Below, in pieces: positions 36,791 to 47,300 of a stretch of 64,000 bases of DNA. Within the stretch, counting starts at the first letter, position 1. Each line of letters opens with the position of its first letter. Origin of the DNA: Chryseobacterium pennae (lineage in GTDB: Bacteria > Bacteroidota > Bacteroidia > Flavobacteriales > Weeksellaceae); contig NZ_QNVT01000016.1 in assembly GCF_003385515.1 (NCBI RefSeq), forward strand, positions 1 to 64,000, written 5' to 3'. Made by a program: the position numbers and the translations under genes. A model generated the notes under the pieces. It was given only the letters and a program-made list of their open reading frames with translations. It searched no databases and was not told the DNA's origin.

Positions 36791-39700
36791 TGCATTAATT
36801 CTTTTAATAAATTCAACACTGCTGCAATATTTGAAGTCTTATCTTTTCCTAGTTGAGTTTTTAATACATTTTTCAAGTCTTCAATCTCTCCGCTCTTGCT
36901 TTTAGGTACTCTCACAACTTTAGGGTCAATCTTACTAAAGAATGAATCAATCTTAACTCCAATTACATCCTCATTAACCTCATCAATATCTGCTTTTGAG
37001 ATATTGGTCAGACTATCCAGTTCCAAAATAATCGCTTTGAATTTTTCATACAGCAAGATTTCATCTTCATCAGTAAATACTTCAAGTGTTCTTCCTGTAA
37101 CTGCTTGTGCAATAGAATTGAGCCATGCTTTTTTATCGTCCAAAGCTGAATCAATACGCTGCACAAATGTTTTTTGATTAGCTAATAACAAATGTTTCTT
37201 TAGCTTCTTGAAACGTTTTTGTAAATGCTCTTTGTATTCTTCAAAATCAACAGCTCTTCCCACAAATTCTCCACAAATAAATTCTTCAAATCTCTTTATT
37301 AGCTCATCGTATGAAGTCCTTAATTCCCGAACTGCATTTTGTAAGTTTACAGCATAACTTTGCAATTTGGACTTATCTTTTTGCAACGTAATAAGAGATA
37401 ATCCCAAAGCAGTTGGAAAAGCCTCAAAGAATGTTTCTTCAGGGTCCTTGCTTGTAGCTATCGCTTTACGAATTTTCAATGCTGATGATGATAATCTTTT
37501 TGTTTGTTTAGAATATTCTGGCAATTGCTTATAAAATACTATAAAAGGTTTTATGGTTTCTATAAATGATACATTGTCAAATTTTTCTTCAACAGATTGA
37601 TTTAAAAAAGTCCTGTAACTATTAAAGATATCCAATTTTACACCTTCAATATCAAATGCCTTAATAGTATATTCTTGTGGATATTTTGCTATCAATTCAA
37701 GGTTTTCTTCAGACATGTATGGAATGTAGCTATCTTCATTGAAAATAGCAAAATCATCACGTTTCAAAAACAAAAAAGTTGGAATCCAAAAATCTATCAA
37801 TCCCTGTTTCAGTTTGAATGGTCGCTTGCTTAATATTTCAACAAAGTCTGAAATCCTTTTTGGTTCATCTTTAGCTTCTTCCAAAAAAATTTCAGAAGTT
37901 TTCCATAGTCTGTAAAACGATGAGTTATTATCAATAGAAATAACATCAATAGAATTTTCTCGAATAGGAGAAATCCCATTTTCCTTTAATAATGATAAAT
38001 AGATCGTCTTTTCAGGTGGGAATTTAGCATCTTCAAAACCTAAATTTTCTTTATCCCAATTATTTGCTAATGCTTTAAAATAACTTCGTTTGGCAGTGTG
38101 AATAGAAGATGATATTCTATGTCTGTTTACTAATTCATTCTTAAAAACAGGTGTTGCATCATAGACGATACTACAAACCTGTGAAAGTAATTTGATAAAG
38201 TCTTTTTTATTTGCAATTGTTTTTTCATCTCCTTTGAAAAACCATTTTACATCTTTACTTCCGGTATAAATATTATCAGTGATATAATGATTTAATAGTC
38301 GTTTTTGAGAATCGGAAATATTTTCTAATTCACGTTTGGCAACCTTATCATCTTTATTCTCATCAATTACCTTTTGAATTTTCTCAATTTCAAAAAGCAA
38401 ATTTTTTATTTCAGTTGAGTTTTCAAAGAAACAATAAATAATAGCTTCTTTTTGAAGATTTGATACTTCTTCAATATCTTTTGAGGTTAATTTACTATTG
38501 AAAACAAGATTGATATAACCGTCTACTTCTCCTTCTGGAATTTCTTTCTTTATAGGGTATTCCGAAATCTTAAATTGAAAAAACCTTGGAGTACCTGTTT
38601 CGTAAGAGTAAAGTTTAGCAAATACTGGCGAAAAATTAAAATATTTATTGAGTAACGCAGTAACATCGTTTACCTCTGAAATTTTATTTCCTGCTTCAAT
38701 TAATGCTGTTTGAATATCTAAATCTGTTCCCTCAAAAAGAATGTATCGTTTGCTATGAGAACGGAAACGAATAATATTCTTGGAATTAAGATTTTTAATA
38801 ATGGTTTCACTGTTTGAGACACCACAAGCAACTTCGAGGTAGCTACTTAAAAAATCCTCATCTAAAATTGCTCCATTTGCTGAAAAAATATTCAACAATC
38901 CTATTGTTTTGACGACTTTAATATAATCATTTATAGACACATCAAATGTCCGTTCTATGTTTTCTATTGTGGAACGGATAGAACTCCAAGCCGAGAAATC
39001 GGGACTATATCTAGATGTAAGAAACGAATAAAAATTGAAATTCAAATAGTCATAAACACAACTCAAATTATAAAACGGATTCTCCTGTTTATTGAATTTT
39101 GCTAATCCTGTATGGTCGGTAGACTCAAGGAAAGTAAACAATGACCTTTCGTTCTGTCCATAACGCTGCAACGCAAGTGTCAGTGTATTTGCGGCCATTA
39201 TGTCAAGCGGATATAATTTTGATGCTATCTCGTCTAAGAAATCATTATTAAAATTGAAAGCCTTTGTCCCGATTGACAACCCCAAACATTTTTCTATAAT
39301 TGATTTAGATTGTTTACTTTCAAAATTTTCAGCAATATGCTCAGAAGCCAAATATAAAAGCTGTTCGACAGGCTCATTAAAAGTAATTTCACGAAAACGA
39401 CCTTTGACTTTCGTCCATTCTTGTTTGTGAGTATTACTCAATGAATAAGCGTAAGACTCAAAACTTTGATGAACCGTAGTTATTAAAACAATGTTGTATT
39501 TTGGATTATTACAAAATTCTGCTAATTGCTGGATGAAATATAATTCGTTTTCAGGGTTATGTTTACTCGCATATTCCAAAAATTTACCAAACTCATCTAA
39601 AAACAAAAATAATATACCATTATTTCCTAACGAATGGTAACGATTAAATATCTCTGATAAAATATTTTCGTGTTTATTTTTATTGGTGTTTATTTGAAAG

Positions 39701-40005
39701 GTATCCGCAAACTCTTCTATAATGGAACTGTAAGCTCCAATAATTTTGATAAACTCAGCTTTAGGGTTTTCTATAAAATTAGGTTCAAAATATCGTTTTT
39801 TCCCTCTAATACTTTGCTCAAACGCTAATAGAAATGATGACTTTCCTGTTCCGTAAGTTCCAACAATACTAAAAGAACGAATGCCTTTTTTAAAATCGTT
39901 TACAATTTGGCTCACAACTTGCCCTGCATTGGGCGTTGGAATATAATTGAAATTTCTTTCCGTATCCCTAATTATATTTACTGATGTAGTGAAATTATTT
40001 GCCAT
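36787..40005 (-). CDS. large P-loop ATPase, BrxC/PglY-like
   Basis: A 1072-residue protein with an N-terminal P-loop ATPase domain: Walker A VGTYGTGKS (48-56), Walker B ILFLFLDEFGK (131-141), a sensor-1-like LITTVHQS and a basic VKGRFREI segment. The remaining ~800 residues are mostly helical without recognised motifs. The layout resembles the ATPases of BREX systems (BrxC/PglY). It overlaps the DUF4007 gene by 11 bases and dndC by 4. Together with DUF4007 it probably forms the part of the system that acts on invading DNA, by analogy with Pbe proteins of archaeal Dnd systems; I cannot assign a Pbe letter. Confidence 0.8.
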   Translation of the reverse strand: MANNFTTSVNIIRDTERNFNYIPTPNAGQVVSQIVNDFKKGIRSFSIVGTYGTGKSSFLLAFEQSIRGKKRYFEPNFIENPKAEFIKIIGAYSSIIEEFADTFQINTNKNKHENILSEIFNRYHSLGNNGILFLFLDEFGKFLEYASKHNPENELYFIQQLAEFCNNPKYNIVLITTVHQSFESYAYSLSNTHKQEWTKVKGRFREITFNEPVEQLLYLASEHIAENFESKQSKSIIEKCLGLSIGTKAFNFNNDFLDEIASKLYPLDIMAANTLTLALQRYGQNERSLFTFLESTDHTGLAKFNKQENPFYNLSCVYDYLNFNFYSFLTSRYSPDFSAWSSIRSTIENIERTFDVSINDYIKVVKTIGLLNIFSANGAILDEDFLSSYLEVACGVSNSETIIKNLNSKNIIRFRSHSKRYILFEGTDLDIQTALIEAGNKISEVNDVTALLNKYFNFSPVFAKLYSYETGTPRFFQFKISEYPIKKEIPEGEVDGYINLVFNSKLTSKDIEEVSNLQKEAIIYCFFENSTEIKNLLFEIEKIQKVIDENKDDKVAKRELENISDSQKRLLNHYITDNIYTGSKDVKWFFKGDEKTIANKKDFIKLLSQVCSIVYDATPVFKNELVNRHRISSSIHTAKRSYFKALANNWDKENLGFEDAKFPPEKTIYLSLLKENGISPIRENSIDVISIDNNSSFYRLWKTSEIFLEEAKDEPKRISDFVEILSKRPFKLKQGLIDFWIPTFLFLKRDDFAIFNEDSYIPYMSEENLELIAKYPQEYTIKAFDIEGVKLDIFNSYRTFLNQSVEEKFDNVSFIETIKPFIVFYKQLPEYSKQTKRLSSSALKIRKAIATSKDPEETFFEAFPTALGLSLITLQKDKSKLQSYAVNLQNAVRELRTSYDELIKRFEEFICGEFVGRAVDFEEYKEHLQKRFKKLKKHLLLANQKTFVQRIDSALDDKKAWLNSIAQAVTGRTLEVFTDEDEILLYEKFKAIILELDSLTNISKADIDEVNEDVIGVKIDSFFSKIDPKVVRVPKSKSGEIEDLKNVLKTQLGKDKTSNIAAVLNLLKELMQ

Positions 40006-40879
40006 AATATTTATCTAAAACTGAATATGCATCAGGTTTATTTTTAAATTGAAGTTCTTTGATTCCTGCGTGGTCTGTGAATGTAATATTTTTACTATCA
40101 CTAACAATATCAGAAATTTTATTTACTAATCCTGAACGGTTTAATGCAAAGATTGAACCTGGACTATTAGTATCAAATTCTAAAGAATTTAAACTAATTG
40201 AATTTCCGAAATTAGAATTATCCAAAATTGAGAAAAGCATTACCGCATCAGGTAAACCATCTCTTTCGTTATTTTCAATTTGGAATTGCTCATCTTTACC
40301 CTTCCCAATTTGTTTCAGTAACCCAATTTCTGAAAGTATCCCTGAAAAACTATCTTCCACCTCATTGCCGCCCTCATCATTTTTATACATATTCAAAAAG
40401 ACAGAAAAATCTTTTGCAACGGTATTTTCATTAAAATTTAGTTCAGGATTTGCCTCCTGAATTCGTTTTAGATAATTTAAAAAAGTCTCTTTTGTAAAAA
40501 AAAGTTTTTCCTTTCTAAATTCATTAAATATAATTGTATATATGGAAGCAAGTCCTGTTTTTATAAGTTGATAATGTAATAACCATAAACTGGCCTCATC
40601 TTCTAAAAATGGGTCATATCCGCTTTCGGTATCAAAAATTTTTATTCCAAACTTTGTTAATTTATCTTTATTGTCGATAATATTAAAAGCTTTCATCCAA
40701 TAGCGGATTGCAGAAACCATATTTTTCCCGACACCAAGTTTTACAACCGCATCCTCATTATTGAATGATTGTTCTTCCTGAACAAAATCATATCCCTTTT
40801 TTAGCCAAAGTTGTCGGCACTGAAAAGAGTCATGTCCGGAAAATGTGAATTTTAATATATCTGAATTTGTTAATATCAT
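39995..40879 (-). CDS. DUF4007 protein, first gene of the phosphorothioation operon
   Basis: A 294-residue protein beginning with the DUF4007 signature: FTFSGHDSFQCRQLWLKKG, then DAVVKLGVGKNMVSAIRYW (residues 44-62). The first half is predicted winged-helix-like; the C-terminal part is unassigned. DUF4007 proteins are repeatedly found beside Dnd genes and may bind DNA or recognise the modification. It is the promoter-proximal gene and overlaps the ATPase gene by 11 bases. Confidence 0.82.
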   Translation of the reverse strand: MILTNSDILKFTFSGHDSFQCRQLWLKKGYDFVQEEQSFNNEDAVVKLGVGKNMVSAIRYWMKAFNIIDNKDKLTKFGIKIFDTESGYDPFLEDEASLWLLHYQLIKTGLASIYTIIFNEFRKEKLFFTKETFLNYLKRIQEANPELNFNENTVAKDFSVFLNMYKNDEGGNEVEDSFSGILSEIGLLKQIGKGKDEQFQIENNERDGLPDAVMLFSILDNSNFGNSISLNSLEFDTNSPGSIFALNRSGLVNKISDIVSDSKNITFTDHAGIKELQFKNKPDAYSVLDKYYGK

Positions 40880-40922
40880 TATTGTTTTAAAAAAGTAATA
40901 TTTTTTATATTGTAAAAGTAAT

Positions 40923-40930
40923 CAAAATTA
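40923..40930 (-). promoter_or_regulatory. candidate promoter of the phosphorothioation operon
   Basis: TAATTTTG on the minus strand, 43 bases before the ATG at 40879, matches TAnnTTTG. No other match lies closer. It would drive all ten genes down to 28298. Confidence 0.5.
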
Positions 40931-40990
40931 GAATCAGAGACAACGTAAATGCTTAAACTCTCATTGAGATCGCTTCTCGTGCGCTTATAG

Positions 40991-41364
40991 CATGTATTAA
41001 AGGGAAAAATAGAAGAACTTAAGGCAAAAATAATTCAACTTCAAAATAAGGGGTACAATGGTAATATTTATATTATTTCTCCCTTCAAATCTGTTGCAAG
41101 TCGATGTGCTCGGGAATTTTATGACAAACCAGAAATTTCCTGTAGAACCATTCATAAATTCCAGAAAAAAGAAACTGATGTTGTATTTTTGGTATTGGGA
41201 AACGATCCCAAATCTTCAGGAGCAATAAATTGAATTGGGCATCATCAAAACCTAATATGCTTAATGTGGTTCTTACAAGAGCTAAAAAAAAAATCTATGT
41301 TATTGGAAATAAAAATTTATGGAGACAATGTTCTTATTTTGATGTAATGGCAACTACAATTTAA
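40991..41364 (+). pseudogene. fragment of a superfamily I DNA helicase, frameshifted
   Basis: The plus strand reads the C-terminal part of an SF1 (Dna2/Upf1-like) helicase: IYIISPFKSVASRC, TIHKFQKKETDVVFLVLG, then a stop at 41231, and after a shift NWASSKPNMLNVVLTRAKKKIYVIGN to a stop at 41364. The break lies in AATTGAATTGGG: a 5-base tandem duplication of AATTG disrupts GAINWAS. The 5' part of the gene is missing. It separates the two cargo blocks and is the only plus-strand coding remnant in the element. Confidence 0.8.
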
Positions 41365-41384
41365 TTTTTAAAGACATAGGGATA

Positions 41385-41423
41385 AAACCTAAAAGAGGCT
41401 GTTTTGTCAGCCTCTTTAGGTTT
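41385..41423. terminator. strong bidirectional terminator
   Basis: AAACCTAAAaGAGGCTG (41385-41401) pairs with CAGCCTCTTTAGGTTT (41408-41423) with one bulged A, flanked by A and T runs. It lies 31 bases after the stop of the immunity gene on the minus strand. Confidence 0.88.
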
Positions 41424-41454
41424 AAACAAGCATGGGTTATTAATACTTATATAT

Positions 41455-41952
41455 CTATTTTAGTATCTTATATGATGTATAATCTTTTATGGTCTTCAGC
41501 TCATAAAATTCTTGCTTATCTGCATCTATAATCCTGATATCACCTAAAGGAACATTTTGACAATGAATGAAGTTGATGAATTGCCCAGCATTAAACTTAC
41601 CTTTAACAATAATATCAAAACCTTTTTCTGTTTCTACGGAGCTATACCATTCCCACTCTCTTATTTTTTGGAATTTATAAACAGACATATTTACGCTTTT
41701 TAATAATTCATCATATTTCTTATCATTATCATCCAATTGCCTTATCTTGTTTACTATACCTTGTGGTAATAACTGCTCCCATTTTGGGTCTTCATCATTT
41801 AAATTCTTGTTTTTTAAGATGGTTAAAACTGCATTCTTAAAATTGTCTAATACTTCTTTTGAGTGGGCGACATTTCTCACCCTAACAATCTGATAACCTT
41901 TTAAAGGTTTCTCTCCTTTTGTGTTATATTGTATGTTTCCTTGTTCTGTCAT
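41455..41952 (-). CDS. probable immunity protein of the peptidase toxin
   Basis: A 165-residue soluble protein with no recognised domain. It is directly downstream of the toxin gene (a few bases between toxin stop and this start) and followed by a strong terminator, the classical place of an immunity gene. The ATG at 41952 is preferred over a GTG one codon earlier. Assignment rests on position only. Confidence 0.65.
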   Translation of the reverse strand: MTEQGNIQYNTKGEKPLKGYQIVRVRNVAHSKEVLDNFKNAVLTILKNKNLNDEDPKWEQLLPQGIVNKIRQLDDNDKKYDELLKSVNMSVYKFQKIREWEWYSSVETEKGFDIIVKGKFNAGQFINFIHCQNVPLGDIRIIDADKQEFYELKTIKDYTSYKILK

Positions 41953-41956
41953 CACT

Positions 41957-44170
41957 TTATTTTTTTATAATTACTGCTTTGTCATTAAATATCTTCTCAA
42001 AGTCTTCTATCTTCATAGAATAAGAAGCTCCTTGATTCATAGGCAAAGGGTCTCGTAAAAATACCTTTCCACCTTCCACTTTTTCCAATACTACAGCATG
42101 ACCTTTAAACTCATCTGTCCTTAAACTTACTACTGCTTTATCTCCGTCTTCTAATTTTTCTAATAACTTTGATAACTTGATGTCTTTTTCTGCAATAGCT
42201 GTTACCTGATCTTCCAATCTTTTAAAATATAGAGCATCAGGGATATCTAAAATTGAAGCCCCATAAGTATCGGTTTTTAAAGCTCTTGCCAATTCATCTT
42301 CTAATAATAAAATACCTTTGTCATGTAATGTCATTCTCAAAGAAGTAGCAGCACAAGTATAATCTGTAGATTGTCCAAAAACTTTAGCTTCACTTATCCA
42401 TCTTTCTATTCTAATTCCTGCATTCTCAGCAAAGGATTTGGTTGCATCACCACCACCTCTCTGAAGTTTCCTGCCTCTGATTATTACTTCCTCTAAATCA
42501 TGAACTTCATCAGCTAGTTCCTCTGCTTTAGCACCGTTTTTAGCCCCTTGCAATAATTCTTCAATGAATCTGGTAAAGCCAGCAAACCCTTTAGTACAAG
42601 CTTTTCCAAATCTAATAATAAATCTTGAAAGAAAAGCCAGTAAATCTGTAATTCCAAGTGTAGCCACAGAAACAGTTTCCCTTGCCAGAACCTTTAATAA
42701 ACTTACAGCTTTTTGTACATAAGTAGCTCCTTTTACAACATTCCCTACACCCTCTGTAAAGATAAGGAGGACAATATTAATCAGTAGTTCAAAGGCAAAA
42801 ATACCTACATAAAAAGCTACTGTATATCTTGAAACATCACCGAAGTACTCTTTCATCTTATCCAGTATTCCTTCCATATCAGACTTTGAAATACTTCCAC
42901 TTGCTTTAAAAAGGTCTTTAACTCCTTGTAAGAATTTAGGTACATTCTCTGTTACCCAGTCTATTACATCCTCTGCTTTTTCCATTAAATCTCTTCTTTC
43001 AAGGTACTGCTGATAAGAAAAAGAAGTTGTAGGCTGTAAAAGAAATTCTAAAATATAAAGTAAACACTGGATAAGGCTGATAATTCCACTATTAATACCA
43101 CAATAGAAAGCATTAGCTAACTTAAGGATTTCTACACCTTGTTTTGCCATTTCACTAAGATCATCTGTTACATTGGTAAGAAAGGATTTAATATCATTAA
43201 TGACACCAGTAACTTTGTTAATCAGCTTTTTAAAGGCATCAGGAAGGTGCTCTACAGAAGCATCCTTAACTTTACTTGCTGCCTCTTTCACCAATGACCA
43301 TACCTTTGAAAAAGCAACTTCTGCTCCCTGAACAAAAGGATTATCTCCCAAGTTCTCAAAGAACTGTGCAGCTTTATTCATATTAACAGGAACTGCAACA
43401 CCTCCTATAATGGGGATTAATGGAGAATAATCTTTAGCTTCAGGGTTATAATTCTTCTCTGTGGGCTTAAAGGCTTCCAACTTCTCAGCACACCATCCAA
43501 TGGCATCGGCAGGAATAGATGAGATATTTCCTATAATCTCTTCAAATCTTCTGTCACCTGTATAAAACTGATACTCTCTCATCAAAGCCTGATGAACAAG
43601 AGTAGCATCTATTTTATCCCTCTCAAAAGTATAAGCTAATTGAGCTAGATAAGCAGCTTCATCTTCCATAGAAGTAATATCCCTAAAGAATTGACCATTT
43701 ATACTGGAAGGTATTGGTTCTGGAAATTTTTTGAACAATTGCACAAAATAATCTCCCATTTTGGCAATATAGAAGTCACCAGAGAAGTTTGATTTGTTAG
43801 AATTAGGCTTCTCATAGAACAGAAATAAAGCCTGTTTTTTTCTTGCATTGGCTTGATAACTTCCATATACCTGTGAACCCGTTTCACAAGGTAATACTTC
43901 CGAATAATATTCATATCCCTTTTCTCCTTTCTCATTTACTCCTGTTGAAGCAAATACAGATACTGGATTATCAGTTAAATAAGAATAACCTAAAGGAGTA
44001 TTTCTGTAATCATGGAACGGACTTCTGTAATCAGGTGAGTTATCTTTATTGATTATATGGTCACCCAAAGCATTTTTATCTCCTACAAATCCCTTGTTTA
44101 AATCTTCTATGGAAATGACCTTGAACTCAGAGAGATCATCACTCCACTCATCATCAAATAGTTTCTTCAT
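41957..44170 (-). CDS. polymorphic toxin with C-terminal papain-like (C39-type) peptidase
   Basis: A 737-residue protein. The N-terminal ~250 residues are unrecognised; residues 270-570 are amphipathic helices with hydrophobic segments near 335-375 and 455-475; the last ~147 residues form a papain-like peptidase: Q600 and C606 in FGQSTDYTCAATSLRM, H691 in GHAVVLEKV and D707 in FLRDPLP give a complete catalytic set. A double-Gly or ABC-exporter context, expected for a bacteriocin-processing C39 enzyme, is missing. No signal peptide, PAAR or VgrG is visible, so the export route (T6SS or conjugation-linked) is open. The next gene is a probable immunity gene. Confidence 0.72.
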   Translation of the reverse strand: MKKLFDDEWSDDLSEFKVISIEDLNKGFVGDKNALGDHIINKDNSPDYRSPFHDYRNTPLGYSYLTDNPVSVFASTGVNEKGEKGYEYYSEVLPCETGSQVYGSYQANARKKQALFLFYEKPNSNKSNFSGDFYIAKMGDYFVQLFKKFPEPIPSSINGQFFRDITSMEDEAAYLAQLAYTFERDKIDATLVHQALMREYQFYTGDRRFEEIIGNISSIPADAIGWCAEKLEAFKPTEKNYNPEAKDYSPLIPIIGGVAVPVNMNKAAQFFENLGDNPFVQGAEVAFSKVWSLVKEAASKVKDASVEHLPDAFKKLINKVTGVINDIKSFLTNVTDDLSEMAKQGVEILKLANAFYCGINSGIISLIQCLLYILEFLLQPTTSFSYQQYLERRDLMEKAEDVIDWVTENVPKFLQGVKDLFKASGSISKSDMEGILDKMKEYFGDVSRYTVAFYVGIFAFELLINIVLLIFTEGVGNVVKGATYVQKAVSLLKVLARETVSVATLGITDLLAFLSRFIIRFGKACTKGFAGFTRFIEELLQGAKNGAKAEELADEVHDLEEVIIRGRKLQRGGGDATKSFAENAGIRIERWISEAKVFGQSTDYTCAATSLRMTLHDKGILLLEDELARALKTDTYGASILDIPDALYFKRLEDQVTAIAEKDIKLSKLLEKLEDGDKAVVSLRTDEFKGHAVVLEKVEGGKVFLRDPLPMNQGASYSMKIEDFEKIFNDKAVIIKK

Positions 44171-44215
44171 AAGCTGTGTTTTAGCAATTAATATTTTGTT
44201 TTAATGTTTCTAAAG

Positions 44216-44223
44216 CAAAGCTA
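44216..44223 (-). promoter_or_regulatory. candidate promoter of the toxin/immunity pair
   Basis: TAGCTTTG on the minus strand, 45 bases before the toxin ATG at 44170, fits TAnnTTTG. No -33 TTTG is seen at the right distance. Confidence 0.4.
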
Positions 44224-44389
44224 ATCCTCACCCACGCCAGAACTTGACGTGTTATATTTTCTTTATAAAAACTCATCCAAAATAAAATGAGAGAATAATA
44301 ACTATGCCTTACTTTCTGCTAAACTCAATCCGTCTGAAAAATTAATTTCTCGGAAAAAAGGGAAAGAAGGAATCTCTAAATATTTTCCA

Positions 44390-47300
44390 TTATCTTTTTC
44401 TTACTACAGTCGATTCATCTTCCAGATTCATGTTTTCTCTTGGTAATGGCATTACATCAACAGAATTTTTGAACTCCAGATTATTTATAGAATCCAATTT
44501 TCCTGAAATCTTATATAAAGTCCAATTTTCATCTGCCCTTTCTTTTACATAATTTATAAGCTCATTCATTTTGAGCTTCTTTGCTTTTTCCTCTGCATAT
44601 TTAGATATTAAATTTGCTTTTATTTCAGGAAGCTCTTCCAGGTTTTTATCCAGTTCTGCAATTTTATCTTCGGTAGCCTTGGTTTGCTTTTCAATTTCGG
44701 TAACATTAACTCCTTTTTCTGCTAAATTTTGAATTACCTCCTTAACTTGAGCATTATGCAGGTCAATTGTTTTTTGATAGGACGGAAGTTGAGACTTCCA
44801 CCAATCTGCATTATCATCTCCATTTTGTGCATAGCCCTCTATCCTGTTGTAGGAATGTTCAGCTTTGGTAACCAATTCCTTTACTTTTAGAAAATCTTCA
44901 TACTTTCTCAACACAAAAGCACTATCTGCCAAATGTTTATTTTTCTCACTTTCAATGCGTTTTTTCAGCAATTCAATTTCGATATTGGCTCTGGTTTCCG
45001 GATTGGTAATAATCGAAGTCTTCAATTCCTGCGTACTGATATCCGAAACATCCAATACATCTGCGCCTTTCTTCATGGCCTCCATGTATCTTGCCTGCTT
45101 AGCCTGCAATTTTTGAAGCATAAAAACATCAATACTGTCATTGGTCAGCATAAAATTAATCCTGACATTTTCGTTTTTATTGCCTTGTCTATGCGCTCGT
45201 CCTTCCACTTGTCGTAGAGAAGTGAAATTATAGGGTAAAGAAAGGAGATACAGATCGGTTGTATTTTCCTGAAGATTCATTCCTTCCTGAATGGCTTCGC
45301 TGCCAATAATTATTTTAATTTTCCCGGAATTAAAATCATCCTGGATTTTTAACCTGTTGGGTTTACTTGTTGCTCCGGTAATGATTCCAACCTCTTCAGG
45401 TTTATAGCCAACTTTCTGTACAAGATATTCTTTCAATTTAGGAAATTCTGCAACTGCTAGTTCTGAATAAATAATTTGTCCTGAATCCGGAATGTCTTTT
45501 TTATTCTGTCGGATAAGATCCATCGTCTGCCTTAGTTTCGGAGAGTTCTCTATAAATTCCTGTACAGAAGGTTCGTCTTCATAATAAGGTGATAAATACG
45601 GAGAAATGGCAATCAACCGGGCATTAAGGATATGAGTAAGAATTGCTCCTTTCTCTGTTTCACTAAAGCTTTCATTAAGTAAATCATATTGCTCTTTCGT
45701 CAGATCATTTTGTTCAATTTTGTATTCTTTATTGATTTTGTTGGGACGAACCAGTTCCGGATTATCCTCCTCCCCCTTTATATCGATGAACTCTGATAAA
45801 AGTTGTTGAAACAAAGAATTGTTTTTGAATCTTCGGACATTAGCTTTAAATTTGACATCCCCCTTTGCATCAATTTCCATATCATTATCCGCCTCCATAA
45901 AAGTTTCAAAGAAGGTATTCACATTGAAATATCCCGATTCTTCCAAACGTTTATTGGCAATCAGTGATAAAATCGAATAATATTCTAACGGTTTGTTAGT
46001 GAAAGGCGTTGCGGATAATAAGGTGACATTTCTGCCATTTTGCTTTTCCTGAATGTATTGACACGCCATCCATGTGTTAATTCCCAATTTGGAAGTTTGC
46101 TGGTTTTGGCTCCTGAAATCCGAAGCAAATCTTCGATCTTCTACCCTAACCTTACCGACGATATGATTGGCATTATGTACTTCATCATAAGTGAGATGAT
46201 CAAAGCGAAAATCTTCCCAATCATAAATTTTACCACGCTTCATTTTTCCCTCCATCTCTTTTTCTTTCTCCAGTTCTTTCTGAAAATCCCTTTCGCTAAT
46301 GGAGTTAATACTTTTTAGTTCACTTTCTGAAATGTAAGAAAACCTGGAAGCCAGCTCCTGAGTAATATTTTCAGAAAAACCGATATTATTGAAGCCTTCA
46401 TAGGTAACTATGGTAATCTCTCCGTCCTTATTATCAAACTTTGAGAGGTCATAATCTTTACCGAGATTTCCCAGTACATTTACTTTCGCATGAGGAATGG
46501 TTTCAAAAATCGTTTCCACCCATTGTTTGAGAATACTGTCGTTGGGAACAACAATTAAAGGTCTTTTTGCATTTCCACGTTCCATTGCCTCATGAATGGA
46601 TAGGATTCCTGATAAAGTCTTCCCAAAGCCTACTTCATGAGCTAATAATCCAACCCCTTTTGTCGTTTGCCTCCCGATTCCTGCTTTCTGAACCTCGGTT
46701 AATTTCAACTCTCTTCCTTTGAAATTGAGATGAATTTTAGAAAAAAGAGGGAATTTGGAATAATCCGGAACATGGATATTATTATAGTTCCTGTTAAAGT
46801 CTTTTACAAAACGTTCCCTTAGCTCATCTGATAATTCTTCTCTCAAAAATTTATAAAACAAATCGTTAGCAGCGGCTTTTCTCCTTTCACGGACAAGCGC
46901 ATTTCTTTCCTTATCACTTCCTGTAACGATTTCATTATCTACAAAGCTTCTGACTTCCCATGCCGAAGAGCCGGCAAAAGCCTCACTGGATAATGTTCCG
47001 ACAAAATCTTTAAACTTTTCAGCAAGATTGTAGGATATCATTACGGTTTCCGTTTGTCTTGTATTAGAATTCCACTGATCCTTTTCTACATAACCCAACC
47101 CAAATTGGTGAATAAATTCGTGATTGGGACTGATAAAAATCTCATCCAGTGATTTAGGTTTGGGAAAAACACTTTCCAACAGTGCTTTTTGTTTTGAATA
47201 TTGAGTTTCAGAATATCCTTCCGAAAAAGAGTCTTTAAAATCAATTTCTAATTGCTGTAATTTTGCATAAATATTCCCTTCAGCATAATAAAAATCATGC

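Noticed and set aside
41957..44170. C39 peptidase as a bacteriocin-processing exporter domain
   Set aside because: There is no ABC transporter domain, no double-glycine peptide gene nearby, and the peptidase is at the C-terminus, where polymorphic toxins carry their toxic domain.
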